A stretch of 64,000 bases of DNA. It comes from Filosporella fistucella. Its lineage: Eukaryota; Ascomycota; Leotiomycetes; Helotiales. How positions within the stretch are numbered: position 1 is the stretch's first letter; each line of letters starts with the position of its first letter. Below are positions 1 to 10,658 of the stretch, piece by piece. The stretch is from the NCBI GenBank assembly GCA_030077755.1, contig JAQJZZ010000021.1:992001-1056000 (forward strand). The letters are read 5' to 3'. The position numbers and the translations under genes are program-made. The notes under the pieces were generated by a model. It searched no databases. It saw nothing but the letters and a program-made list of their open reading frames with translations, and was not told where the DNA came from.

Positions 1-276
1 TGAATCTTCCACGTTTCGGCGTCGTAATAACTTGGTTCTTCGTCGAAACAGTGCAGCAGACTTTCGTGCGCGCTTTGGAAGAGAGGATTTTGATTGAGAA
101 GCTCGTGAATTCCCCTCTTTTTGGGTGGGGGATTCATAATTGTGATAAACATTTTCTAGTTGACATTTGACCGCAGCCTCCTCGGTATTAGGCAGAATTG
201 TTAAGAGACGAAATGCCTGCTGTCGATCTTCGGCATCGTTTAGTGGCGAGTATGGGAAATGCGGCGAGTGGGCCAT
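1..276 (-). CDS. Possible HET-domain protein, 5' end only (runs off window)
   Basis: An ATG at 276 opens 92 codons on the minus strand without a stop to the window edge. The start of the peptide has the spacing seen at the N-terminus of fungal HET (heterokaryon incompatibility) proteins: an FPYSPLN-type stretch, then FRLLTILP, then VKCQLENV, which resembles the usual Y-x-PL...IRLL-x-L-P...I-x-C-x-L pattern. The diagnostic core (ALSYxWG and later motifs) would lie to the left of the window. A second frame is also open from about 110 to 1, so an unseen intron could change the reading after residue 45. Seen: the ORF and the N-terminal pattern. Inferred: family and role in allorecognition. It could also be a chance ORF. 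Confidence 0.4.
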   Translation of the reverse strand, partial: MAHSPHFPYSPLNDAEDRQQAFRLLTILPNTEEAAVKCQLENVYHNYESPTQKEGNSRASQSKSSLPKRARKSAALFRRRTKLLRRRNVEDS

Positions 277-1249
277 GCTAACAGATATAATAGTTCAAGG
301 TAAAGAGAGAAAAATGTAGGTAGGAAGGAAAGGAAATCGGACAGTGAAGATAGGTAGTGACTGCGAAATAGCACAGCCTTGCGCTTCCATCCGGTCCAGC
401 TGGACGGGCCCAAAGGGCACAATCTTTGATTTTATAAGCCTGAGGCACCAGGAAAACGGTCCAGCTGGAGGTGGAAGAGGAGATAGGTATTACCATGACA
501 TCAAGAATTTCATGTATCTTCTGTCTCTGTCGAGAACATTCAAGCATGACAAATCTCTCTCGGTCTGTATTAACGACAAGATTAATGATTCTCAACCGCT
601 AGAGCGTCGATGGTATAGACGAAACGCGGGGGCTAGTCGATGTTAGTGATAATCGGTAGTGGAGGGGAATGGCTCCCGAAGCGGCTTTTGACGATGTTGA
701 CAACACGATCTATGATATAATCAAAAGACAGCAAGATGTTCTCTGCAGTCAAGGTTTGGCCTGAAGGCGGCCACCGATCTCGGTTTGGATGAGAAATTAG
801 ACAATTCGCACACCTACAGTACTACCACCTCCATTTATAGTGTTCGGTATGGCACGTTTCCCGCTATGCGATCGTAGACATTCGGGAAAAGCAGGACGTC
901 GGTTTCAAGATTTCACCACAGCAGTGAGGTACTTTCGAGTGACATCGTGCTTCCCTTGTTCGAGTAATCACGGTATGTTCAAAATGCTTGGGATCTTGAG
1001 TTGAATTAGACACATTTTCAATTGAACAAGCGCTATATTTCCTCAGGAAATAGAATTCTGAAATTGTCCCGCATTATAGGTATTAACAACGGCAAAAAAT
1101 AAAGCAATTTGGTATCTTCCAACCGGTTCCACTGACTCCACGCATATCATAAAATATCATTAACCTCCTCCTCCAGACCCCGATTAACAAAACAATCTCC
1201 TTTCCCCTTCCTTGCCCTTAACTGCATCTCAGTACCTCGGTCCCAGTAT
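277..1249. other. Intergenic, no supported gene
   Basis: The stretch holds only short overlapping open frames on both strands with no recognisable domain or splice pattern. It includes the promoter side of the partial minus-strand gene at the left edge and the 3' flank of the MARVEL-domain gene. Confidence 0.5.
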
Positions 1250-1837
1250 CTAAACACGGGATCGATACCATCTGCGGCGGTGAGTGGTGTGAACCTTAGT
1301 CTCACGCTTTCGGCGATGCATAACATAGATACCAAGGATTGCAGAGGCAAGGAAGAAAATGGATGCGAGAAACAAGAATGCGAGATCGGCCTTGAATTTA
1401 TCGCAGGAGCCGCCGTTGGTGAGGCCATGCCAGTTCCAGATACTGCCGCAGTTGGGACCGATGTACTATGAATTTGTTAGATTTGTTTGCTTTGAGGAGG
1501 CTGGGAGGGAATTTACGTTTGCAAGCAGACCAAAAGCAACCATCAAGCCGACGAAAAGAAGGAAATCGATAGGCCAGTGAATGAAGCTTGATAGGAATGG
1601 AAGGAGGAATAGCAGAGAGAAGAGGATGCCGATAGCCGCGATCACTTCCGTATAGATGAAGCGCTTCTTATTCCATGCTGAGGTACCACGAGATTTATGG
1701 AGGTATTCGCCTGTGAGTCCTGCGACGACAGCAGTGAATGCCAGCTAGAAGGATAAGTTTATATTCAGGGGAGTGAGGGAGGGAAGATTTACCTCGCCAA
1801 TACGGAGAAGCAGGGAGAAGAGATCGATCATGATCAT
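1250..1837 (-). CDS. MARVEL-like four-helix membrane protein
   Basis: Three exons, 1793-1837, 1517-1744 and 1250-1465, join in frame to 162 residues; both introns (48 and 51 nt) have GT and AG ends. The protein has four hydrophobic segments, at about residues 4-23, 40-60, 67-90 and 118-139. Between the third and fourth is a loop with two cysteines and a W-N-W-H pattern, and the tail is short and very basic (HRRKRE, HRRRW). This is the layout of small fungal MARVEL-domain proteins, which in general sit at cell-surface or vesicle membranes; the exact function of this one is not known. An in-frame TAA upstream supports the start at 1837, with a second ATG at 1831. The assignment rests on topology and hydrophobic pattern, not on a catalytic motif. 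Confidence 0.75.
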
Positions 1838-4069
1838 ATTGGCGATTGTGAGTGTTTAGCTGTTGAGTGCTTGACTTTGAAAGTGGATGGTCAGATGAAG
1901 TGAGGGACAAAGTAGGCTATAAGTACTCGAACAAAAGCTACGTCAATGCCAACGTTGCTGGCTACGTATGCAAAGAGAATAACTGTATGGAACCGGCTAC
2001 TCAGCCGTTCTCACGAAAAATTCCAATCGTCGCTTGTTTGTAACACCACTTGGCACGGATTTCCCAATATCAAGGCTTCTCGAGTCCGAGTCAGCCACAC
2101 CGCCAGCGCAGAGAAGTCTGGGGAAATGCACACCGCGTCGGTGAGATCATAGCTAACCAGGTTTACCTGTCGTGGGAAGAGCCTCTTTCCTTGATTCTGT
2201 AGCTCAATTTCCACCTTGTGGCTGGCTGCTCAATCTGAAACGCAAATCCTTGGGGGTAATAACGTATCAAAACCGCCTTCTCGTCATCAGGATTTTCTGT
2301 TGCAGGACAACAGCTCATTAAAGCAGTGATGAACTATCATGTGTGCAGATGTTGAAGAAAGAATAGTTATTGGATATTTGCGCTTCGGGAAGGAAGCAAT
2401 CGGAAGAGAAGAAGAGAGACAGGTGACTGCTCGAATTGTGATGCCCACTTGGGATTCGAGACGATATCCTGATTGGCGACGACGCTTGGAGCTGAACGGC
2501 AGAGAATGCAAGAGTGCTGAGTTTGGTTGCCAGGTGATTAATGACGACAAAACCATGCTTGGGGAGCGCTTGGAGCCTGATTCTGAAGATTTTTGCGAGA
2601 GGTGGAAGTGAGGTGTTGGCATTCCCGAGAAGTTGGCAAGTTGTTTGGGTGCCAACTTTAGTGGGCGGTTGTTGAAGTGGCGGTGCACAAAGTGTGGCTG
2701 GTGATCTTTATATCCCTTGACAACTCGAGAGTCTAGACTCGATCTGCATCTATAATCTCTTGATGCATGGAGATTGAGGTCTGATCAAGGTTTTGCACGC
2801 TGGCACTTGGACTTCCCACCCACATTAGTCGGATGAGCTCGCCGTGGACAACTTGGCGATCGAGACAACTGCCGATGGAAAGGAGCTGATTTCGCCAGGA
2901 TGTACTTTGTACAAAACACACCGCTCAAAGGTCTTCTCAGAGAATTGTTAGAAGTAACCGCAGCATCTGGGAGTCCAAGAGCTGCAATTTTTCTCTTTCT
3001 ATGCCAGGTATTCAGAACGATTCATTTCCTTCGTAGCTGAAGCAAAGGTATTGCCAAAACCGCATGCCCCAGTCCAGCCCGCAAGATTAAGTCATCCTGC
3101 ATTCGCTCCAAAATTTGACTCTCAGCAAACTTTGACAAAAGGGATATAATGCATAGTTTTATCTAAGCAGGCAAATCGACTACAAGACTCACTACCGTTA
3201 GTTGGTCTCCACAAGACATGCCCCTGTCTCTATGAGATGTGGTAAGTTGGCAGCCAAATAATATCACGAACAGTGACTAGTCGGAAGGGTCATGGAATCT
3301 TGGCATACCATTACTCAACGTTTGGATTCGAATTCGATTTTGCTATGATTTGAAGTTGAGGATATCCTGCCACCAGAGTACTTTGTATTATTGCCAGATG
3401 GTGGGGATGAAGAGGTACGAGGAGGTACGTTCTTCTCGAACAACGATCGCTGAATGAGCTAGAATTGGAGATCATGCCTTGAATGTGTGTTTGGTGGCAT
3501 GTTTGCGCTATAAATATTGAACTACATTGAGGCAAAGAAGACTTGATGATCGCCCGGAAATGTCGTTTGCTTATAGCGCTATACTAATCCGACGACCGAA
3601 AGTATGGCATTTCACAAAGGCAGAGGGTTCGTGTTATGCAAGGAGTATTTCGGTGAGATATATGAGACAGACAACCAGCTTGCTGGAGGATCTGGGACAG
3701 AAGCCATTGATAAACCTATCAAGATACGAGGCAACCCTATCTCTTATTGGATTCCCTGAAATAATAGAGCGCGAGGTTTTTGGATAGGGCCTTGACATGT
3801 TGTCACGTGTTTGGCACTTTGGGTCAGTAGACAAACTGTCCCAATGTGAGCCCGATGTGAAGCTTCTGGAGAGCCATAAATAGCAGCGTTGCCATCCACC
3901 GTTGAAACCTTATAGCGGATATATAAGAGTGCTACTTACAAAGGTTTGCACTGCTCGGTCGTGACGCCGAATGCGGCCAGCTTCGGGGCGGGGTTGCTTG
4001 GTCGCCATCGAGTCGAATTAACCGCTTCTCGATTTCTCTCGACAACCCTCATTCTCCTCAATTATCTGC
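1838..4069. other. 2.2-kb intergenic stretch, no convincing gene
   Basis: Several open frames of 60-130 codons lie here on both strands, the longest around 2287-2688 (minus, no ATG at its 5' end) and 2339-2611 (plus, 90 codons with an ATG). The two overlap antisense, neither shows a known motif, and no splice pattern extends them. I see no tRNA or repeat. A small lineage-specific gene cannot be excluded. Confidence 0.4.
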
Positions 4070-5211
4070 TCACACTTTCCCACGACTTATTGTTGGGCTT
4101 TCAGCTCGTGCTTGCGCTTCTTCAAGGGCCCGTTCGCGATGATAGGGTGGTACTGCGTGGTAGACTGCCGTTTGCACAATTCCGCCAACAAGAGGCCCAA
4201 CCCACCAGATCCACTGTTCTGAAAGCAAAAATTAGTGGTTCCCTTCGACTTGAAGTCACTTCGATAGCTCACGATGAAGATCCCTTCTGGCTACAGCAAA
4301 AGCGAAACATCTCGCCGGATTGATGCTTGCTCCTGGATATCCGTCTGCAATGCCAATGCTTGCAAAACTGACAAGCCCCAACACAAGCCCAACTAGAAGC
4401 GGCCCAACAATAGGTCCAAACATCTGCCCACATCTTGGATCGAGACCTACACCGAAGGAGAGGAATCTGGTATGTTTTAGCGGTCTCTTACAAACGACGA
4501 ACGAAGCGCGGGAAGACCAACAGTAGGACAAAACTGAGCATCGCTTCAATCAAAAAAGCTTGACCATCCGTGATTACAGTCTCTTCTATCAGGCATCCGC
4601 CTCCTTCATACCTAGCACCTATTTCAGCATTGTTTAAAGGCGAAGGCTTAAGAAACTTACATTTTGGTCAAGTTTGAACCGAAACTCCCTCTGATTAGAC
4701 CTCCTGCTACTGCAGCACCTGCAGTCTGAGCAACCATGTACAGAATGCCTCTCGAAAATCCGGTCAAGCCAGTAGTCATCGTGGTAAACGTAATCAAAGG
4801 ATTTACGTGACCTCCCGACGAAGGAGCCATTGCAAAAATGAACAAGCTGATCGTAAAGACATTCGTGATGGCAGCATAGGCAGCAGCTTGCTTGGTACCG
4901 AAACTACCAATTGTTGAGTGTATCATCGCCGAGAGGTAGCAGAGAGAAGTTGCACCAATAAATTCGATGAACTATCATTGCAGTCAGGCAAATCTGTCGA
5001 CCCATTACCTGACAAAACCTACAGCAGATTTCCAGATTCCAACATCATCCCATCCATCCGTAAAGTAGTTTGAAATAACAGAGCCCCAAGCTTTTGACTC
5101 CGAGTGCCTTCGGCTATCATTTCGAAGATCTGTAGCGAAAGAACCAGGGAATTGGGTTGCTTGGGTTGGAACAAGCCTTTTTTCCATATTTATGAGAATT
5201 TGCTTTGGCAT
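4070..5211 (-). CDS. Aquaporin-like MIP channel (fungal XIP-like, first motif NPL)
   Basis: Five exons (5023-5211, 4661-4971, 4522-4611, 4466-4273 read on the minus strand, and 4070-4218) join in frame to 310 residues; introns are 49-55 nt with GT and AG ends. MIP channels conduct water, glycerol or other small solutes across a membrane. The two half-helix motifs are visible: the first is N-P-L (residues 120-122, within GGHVNPL) rather than NPA, and the second is a standard N-P-A-R (246-249, within GASINPAR). Five or six hydrophobic helices surround them. An altered first motif and a C-terminal basic/acidic tail (about 275-310) fit the fungal XIP-like group. The first 45 residues are hydrophilic cytosolic tail. 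The gene is divergent from the complex I gene at 5823. Substrate cannot be read from sequence. Confidence 0.85.
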
Positions 5212-5822
5212 TTTGGGGAATCGGAAAAATGAAGGTGAACAAATACCGTAACGAATAGGAAGGAGGTCAGGAAAACGATGAACAGAGAGGTCAGAATCTT
5301 GCTAGCAACGAAAATATGCAAAGCTGACATGGGAGCTAAAGCATAATCATGAATCAGCCAACTTGGTGGCGATCAGCGGGGCATTTGAATGAACACATTT
5401 TCCTAAAAGGGTCCAGGAACATGTTGAGCCTCCCTGCGGCTCAGACATCAGAGAATTGATCGCCATGGAGTTTGCAGACTACACAGCTGACGTCGAGGAT
5501 GGTCTAGATGAAAGTGCAAGGAGAGAAATGAGTTGATGTGGTCAAAGGTGCCATAATTTGGCATGAGTTGACCGTCAAGTCTTGTGGCCAACATGATTGC
5601 TTGAGGATCATTTCAGGCTAAAGTTAATAATTCATCAACTTGTCGACCTTGTCGATGATGAGATTTCAGATTTGAGGTTTGAAATGAGGAGAGTCGTCTT
5701 TCGCACGTGACTCGGAGCTTGAGACTCTGTCGCCAATCAGAATCAAACATTTGAAATGCACTTGGACGACAATATCTCGACTCGCAACATCACAACAGCC
5801 ATTGCGCCTCGACATCGCGACA
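5212..5822. other. Divergent intergenic region, aquaporin / complex I 24-kDa gene
   Basis: This 611-bp spacer separates the starts of two divergently oriented genes and must hold both promoters. No further gene is seen. Probable regulatory sites close to the complex I gene are listed separately. Confidence 0.6.
5704..5737. promoter_or_regulatory. E-box-like CACGTG and CCAAT box upstream of complex I gene
   Basis: A CACGTG palindrome lies at 5704-5709 and a CCAAT pentamer followed by CA at 5733-5737, about 114 and 86 bp upstream of the ATG at 5823. CCAAT is the core of the fungal HAP complex site, which commonly controls respiratory genes, and CACGTG is a bHLH core. The sites are seen; their use is inferred. 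Confidence 0.4.
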
Positions 5823-6809
5823 ATGGCATCCAAAATCGCTCCCTTCCTCTGGCGCTCTGCCGCTCGCCCTATCAGAATAGCCTCGAGATCACAATGTCGC
5901 TCATTCACGGCCAGCCCGAGAGTTGCCAGTGATGCTCTCAATGTCGTAAGTTGCCCCAGCTGCCCGGAGCCCTCGAATGTAACACGCAGATATTGACTAC
6001 CTTCCCTACAGCATCGAGATACCCCCGAGAACAATGCTAGCATTCCTTTCAAATTCACTGAGCAGAACAACAAGCTCGTCGATGAAATCCTCAAAAGATA
6101 TCCTCCTCAATACAAAAAGGCAGCCGTAATGCCCCTTCTCGACCTCGGACAGCGACAGCACGGATTCACAAGTTTGAGTGTTATGAACGAGGTTGCTAGG
6201 CTGTTGGAAATGCCACCGATGCGAGTTTATGAGGTTGCTACATTCTATACTATGTACAACAGATCGCCGGTCGGAAAATACCATCTGCAAGCGTGCACAA
6301 CGGTAAGCAGCAAAGCGAGAGGAATTAAGGTGTATGCTGATTGTCTTTAGACTCCATGTCAACTCGGTGGTTGCGGAAGTGATGTGATTGTTAAGACCAT
6401 ATCTGAGCATCTGGGTATCAAGGCTGGGGAGACCACCAAGGACGGACTCTTCACCTTCGTGGAGGTTGAATGTTTAGGTGCATGCGTTAATGCGCCAATG
6501 GTTCAAATCAACGATGATTATTACGAGGATCTTACCCCCGAAAGCACAATCGCCTTACTCAAGGCACTTCAAGCAAGCGCGAGTGACGTTGGGCCCGAAG
6601 GTGGGAAGGGTGCAATCACTGGAGAGGATAAGAATGTGAAGAGTGGAGCTGATGTTGGAGAGGGTGGCGGACGCATATACAAGAAGGACGGTGTACCTGT
6701 TCCTGCTCCTGGTCCTATGAGCGGCAGAAAGACCTGCGAGAACATTGCCGGATTGACTAACTTGACCAGTGAGCCTTGGTCAACTGAGGTTTTCCGCAAG
6801 GATTTGTAG
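5823..6809 (+). CDS. nuo-24: NADH:ubiquinone oxidoreductase 24-kDa subunit (complex I, NDUFV2/NuoE)
   Basis: Exons 5823-5945, 6012-6302 and 6351-6809 join in frame to 290 residues. This subunit sits in the NADH-dehydrogenase arm of mitochondrial complex I and carries the [2Fe-2S] cluster N1a. The four ligands are in the family spacing: C136-x4-C141 and C179-x3-C183. The helical N-terminal part ([18 protein letters not shown], then [19 protein letters not shown]) is strongly conserved. Residues 1-35 are rich in R, S and A with few acids, a typical mitochondrial presequence. The C-terminus is somewhat longer than in bacterial NuoE, with a Gly/Lys-rich stretch then a conserved-looking end. An upstream in-frame ATG at 5751 exists, but 5823 gives the better presequence. 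Near certain. Confidence 0.97.
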
Positions 6810-9036
6810 ACAAGTTTTGATAAATGAGAACGTTTATATATTTCAATGTAAGAAGCGCAACTAAATGCCTTGATATTGTCGTGTCGAATCTCTACACTGT
6901 CAGAGAATCCAGTTTGAGCAAGGTCTCGATAATCCCCATGCCTGTTTTGTGCTCTCAAATTTGGCCCAAGTTTGAAGAGTTCATAGTTCACAGAAGTTGT
7001 GTACACCTTTCAAGGGAAATTTAAGCTTGACACGTTCAGCAAAGGTATATCATACGGTAGGTACTCGTCCCTTGGACTCCCGGAAAGATTATATTCCATT
7101 TTAAATCTGAATTATCTTTGTGGATTCTATCAATGCTTTCCACTCTCCCTTATACTCTCAGCCCAGTTGCTAAGAGCATCGTATTCTGGACATCATTTAC
7201 CTCAAAATTACCAATTACACGGCTGTGTCCTATGCTATTTGTTGAGCGTCTAATAAATCTTTGCTATTCATTATTTGTAGGTGATTCTCCACCACCTACA
7301 TCCTCCCCCTTTGTCACAAACAGTGATCCCGTGCCTTCGAGTCGCTCACTCACTTGGCAGTAATCAGTGAAACAGCAGTGGCATTTTTTAACAAAGCCAT
7401 TTCATCCCCATCTTATGTCCTTAATCCTTCATGTTCTCCCATTCCGGGTTTCAATAATGTCTCGCATTCCCTTTGAGTTGACGTTCCATTCAATTGAGAT
7501 GTCAGGACACAACGGAATATCCTCGGTCCCCTTCCTTACTTCTCACTGTCGAGTCTGTAATCCACAGGGTGAGGATTATTCTTTGATCCTGAACACACAC
7601 TTAGAAGGGACACTCTTTGGTGAGACTGTGCGGCTTAGAGTTCCAGGCCTGCTAATCGATCTCTCTAAAGAGTTCAAAAGATATTTTAAAGTTTAATTTG
7701 GGAAGACCTCTTGTGCTATTTAGGAGGGCGGAATGCTATCCTGACGAGGATGATTTTAAACAAAACACGTTCGTTGTAATCTTGAACTTCAAGTCACCAC
7801 CCGTATAAAAGAATTCTATTCTGAGTGATTTCGTCTGGCTTATTGAATAACGAATCCCTAACGTCAATGACCAGTATTATCAAATATGGATTTGTAAATT
7901 CCGCTTCTCAATCCTGCCTACTAACCACCCCGAACATGCAACCTGAGCGATTCGAACAATCAGGTATAATAGAAAGGAGTTTTTACCCCAATTAATACAT
8001 GGCCCACTTGGATTTCCAAAAGCTAAAGCGAAAGCTCCCCACACAGTGTGTGTTATGTAAAATGGTTTCAGTTAGGCTGGGTTTGAATCAAGGTGGATAG
8101 GGCTAACCTTTTATACTAAAACATTACTATAACGTATGTGTACCTTTTCATATTTAAATTCACTAGGAATAACAAAGACAGCGAGAGCTTTCGCTCTTAA
8201 ATCTATAATTCGGCCTTTGAGGTTTTTTTGATGTCATCTATATAGTTTAAAGGTAAAGATGAACATATGTATCCTTTTGCAAGATATGTTTCGATACCAC
8301 ACATTTAGTGCAGAATTTGATTATAACTTACCACTAATAGTTTGTTCCACAAACCAAACTTTAGATTTATAAGAGATGTAATTACTTAGGAGGAGCTAGA
8401 AATTTGGAATAGTGGAATTATAATATAATCTATACTTGAGAATCTAAATGATCCTTCTCAATAATGACTTTATGTAAAAATAAGGCGAGACTCTAATAAT
8501 GCTCTATATTAGTAAAAGATAGAATAGAGTTGATACTCTTGATATTTCCAAAAAGCTTCGGGTATGAAATTCAAACTTTGCAATTAGCCAGTGGATATAT
8601 TAGCATAATCAAATATTCATACTTGATATTGCATATAAAAAAAAATCTATAATATCAAGAATTTGTAGCAAGTGAACGACCTAATAAGAAGGAGATGAGA
8701 CCAGAAAGCATAATTATTCTTGAAATAATATGAATGTACCTGCTGAAAAGTATTATTGAATGAGACTTGAAAAAATCCTTCTCATATATAAAGCGTAGAG
8801 GAGGGTGGGGCGTAATGCATCAACTTGTTACTCAGGCACGTTATAGAAATCTCTGCAAAGTAGAAAGGATCGCATACATAATATCTGATGATCCTATACA
8901 TTTATTACGTTTGCAACTGGCAATACGACACGACACTGTTGGTTGAATTTGTTTCGCAGGCGAGGTGAGGTTTTACTTTGATGACATTATTTTTGTTGAG
9001 ATTATATATTAAAATAATTTAAATACTTGATACACC
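6810..9036. other. Gene-poor region becoming strongly AT-rich from about 7.7 kb
   Basis: Downstream of the complex I gene no convincing CDS is present. A plus-strand frame ends at 7696, with its first ATGs at 7409 or 7457 and no recognisable motif. From about 7700 to 9036 the sequence is very AT-rich, with long runs of TA-rich words and many stops in all frames. This resembles an AT-rich or RIP-eroded island, but no transposon protein remnant could be read. Confidence 0.5.
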
Positions 9037-9108
9037 GGGCCGTTGGCCTAATGGCAAGGCGCTTGACTTCGAATCAAGAGATTACAGGTTCGACCCCTGT
9101 ACGGCTCA
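9037..9108 (+). tRNA. tRNA-Arg (anticodon UCG), intronless
   Basis: A full cloverleaf folds here. Acceptor stem GGGCCGT pairs with ACGGCTC (one G-T pair) with discriminator A. The D-arm has GCC...GGC. The anticodon stem CTTGA/TCAAG closes the 7-nt loop CTTCGAA, which gives anticodon TCG. The T-arm is ACAGG-TTCGACC-CCTGT. The A box (TGGCCTAATGG) and B box (GGTTCGACCCC) are intact. There is no intron in the anticodon loop. The gene sits at the edge of an AT-rich stretch and is followed directly by T-runs. Confidence 0.96.
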
Positions 9109-9109
9109 C

Positions 9110-9126
9110 TTTTTGTGATTTTTTTT
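9110..9126 (+). terminator. RNA polymerase III terminator of tRNA-Arg
   Basis: A run of five T starts 2 nt after the tRNA discriminator base, and a second run of eight T follows at 9119-9126. T-runs like these terminate Pol III. Confidence 0.85.
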
Positions 9127-9644
9127 GGCTTAGTTTTTGCCGACGCCTGACACTATGCTAAAGCATTAATTAGGTAGATAGGCAGTACTTGAAATATGTT
9201 CGGCGAAGGCTAGGGAACACAAATTCTGGCTAATTTCAGATTTTTGAAAAAAGGAATCAATGTACTTTTTTGTCAAAACTACCTATCAATAGTCCCAAAT
9301 TTATAGTTTTGATGTATTGCCTTCAGCCTTCGACTTTTTTGAACTCTAAATTCATAATCAAGACTTTCAGTGTTGAGTGCTAGGTAGGTAAGCTGATGGC
9401 TTTAGGGGCTTCGCAGCGTTAAATTTTTACTGCCACTTCACTCCGATCTTCAGGGCGAAGGCTACCCTTTCAGAATTTAGACAACTTTATTCACTCGTTC
9501 AGTGTACGTAAGTTTATGACTAGCAATGTCATTCCTGAGATGTTCAATTTCCCATAATCATATACCGCTAGGTAGCGAAATGTATAAACATCAGCAAAGC
9601 CAGAGCCTTATGAGCAGAGTTTTGACAAGAGGCTCCTCCCCAGC
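9127..9644. other. Intergenic with dispersed CGAAGGCT-type short repeats
   Basis: No gene. The octamer GCGAAGGC with flanks GG...TA occurs at 9203 and 9455, and its inverse (AGCCTTCG) at 9325, all within 260 bp. The region also contains the promoter of the hydrolase gene at 9645. Confidence 0.45.
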
Positions 9645-10502
9645 ATGTCCGCTGATCAATATCTGACCTCAACACAACCACAGTCGCATGTCGAGCAATA
9701 TTCCAAAAACAATCTCGAAACTGTAAAGCTATCATATACCGAGTTCAATCTTTTAGGAAAGTCGACGATTATTATCATTCACGGCGCATTCGTTTCCAGC
9801 AAAGACTGGAACCTTGTCACCCCATATATCTCGACATCGTACCATCTTCTCCTCCCAGATCTACCTAGCCATGGTGAATCTCATGCCATCAAACCATTTT
9901 CGATCGAGTACTCTTCACTCCTCATTTTTCAGCTCATCATCAAACACGCTCGAAATGGAAAGGCACATATCATTGGCCATAGCCTAGGAGCTCGCATTGC
10001 GATTGATCTAGTATCGAAACACCCAGATCTCATAAACGATGTCATCGTCTCCGGGTACGAAGTATGTCCTCCTAACGCGACGTCACCTGCAGCACCATAT
10101 TTCATGTGGGTAACGCAGCGTTTCGAAAGACTCGTACCGCGCTCCGTAATTTCATGGCTCATGAGCAGCACACCTCTTTCCCGAAGCGATGTCAAAATTC
10201 CAACAATGGACTTTTGTCATCAGTCTGTCACCGCGATGAGCTCAGTCGAATGGCCTTCACCGTGGCCGGCAAGGTCAATTATCATTGCTGCTGGGAAGAG
10301 TGGTATCATTCCATCAAACGACCATCCGCATGATGCGCTGAAGCTCATGGAGATTGGGATGGTGGTGAATGAAGATACAGTCGTATATACACACCCTGAG
10401 ATGAGACACCCATGGAATAGACAGGATCCGAAGTTATTTGCCGAGTTTGTGGAAGCTTGGATCGAGAGGCGAGATTTGCCCAGCGGATTCATCCGGTTTT
10501 GA
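9645..10502 (+). CDS. Alpha/beta-hydrolase fold enzyme, intronless
   Basis: A single 285-residue exon. The fold signature is clear: strand and oxyanion region IIIIHGAF (about 45-52) and nucleophile elbow G-H-S113-L-G with the catalytic Ser. The likely catalytic His lies in MRHPWN near residue 250, followed by the usual P-x-x-F-x-E-F-V-E-x-W-I helix. An acidic member probably lies just before, in the segment around 210-235. No signal peptide is visible, so it is probably cytosolic. Family members are esterases, lipases and small-molecule hydrolases; substrate cannot be deduced. It lies just downstream of a tRNA and AT-rich region and converges on the AA9 gene. The absence of introns differs from most neighbours. 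Confidence 0.88.
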   Translation: MSADQYLTSTQPQSHVEQYSKNNLETVKLSYTEFNLLGKSTIIIIHGAFVSSKDWNLVTPYISTSYHLLLPDLPSHGESHAIKPFSIEYSSLLIFQLIIKHARNGKAHIIGHSLGARIAIDLVSKHPDLINDVIVSGYEVCPPNATSPAAPYFMWVTQRFERLVPRSVISWLMSSTPLSRSDVKIPTMDFCHQSVTAMSSVEWPSPWPARSIIIAAGKSGIIPSNDHPHDALKLMEIGMVVNEDTVVYTHPEMRHPWNRQDPKLFAEFVEAWIERRDLPSGFIRF

Positions 10503-10658
10503 TATTTACTACGTCTGTACGATGCAAAAGACTATATACATGAATTGAGAACTCTCTATCTTAGGCTTCCTCATCTTAGCCATCAGCCAGCCGAAATGAC
10601 CACCCAACCACTCATACAGCCATATATTCGTTTCCCCGAGCACACTAGTACCAAGCAT

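Noticed and set aside
2339..2611. 90-codon ORF with an opposing minus-strand frame
   Set aside because: Two overlapping antisense frames with no motif; neither can be preferred.
3946..4323. 125-codon plus-strand ORF
   Set aside because: It is antisense to the last aquaporin exons, whose reading is supported by NPA and splice sites.
7409..7696. Small plus-strand ORF ending at 7696
   Set aside because: The frame has no upstream ATG before 7409, no motif and no splice support.
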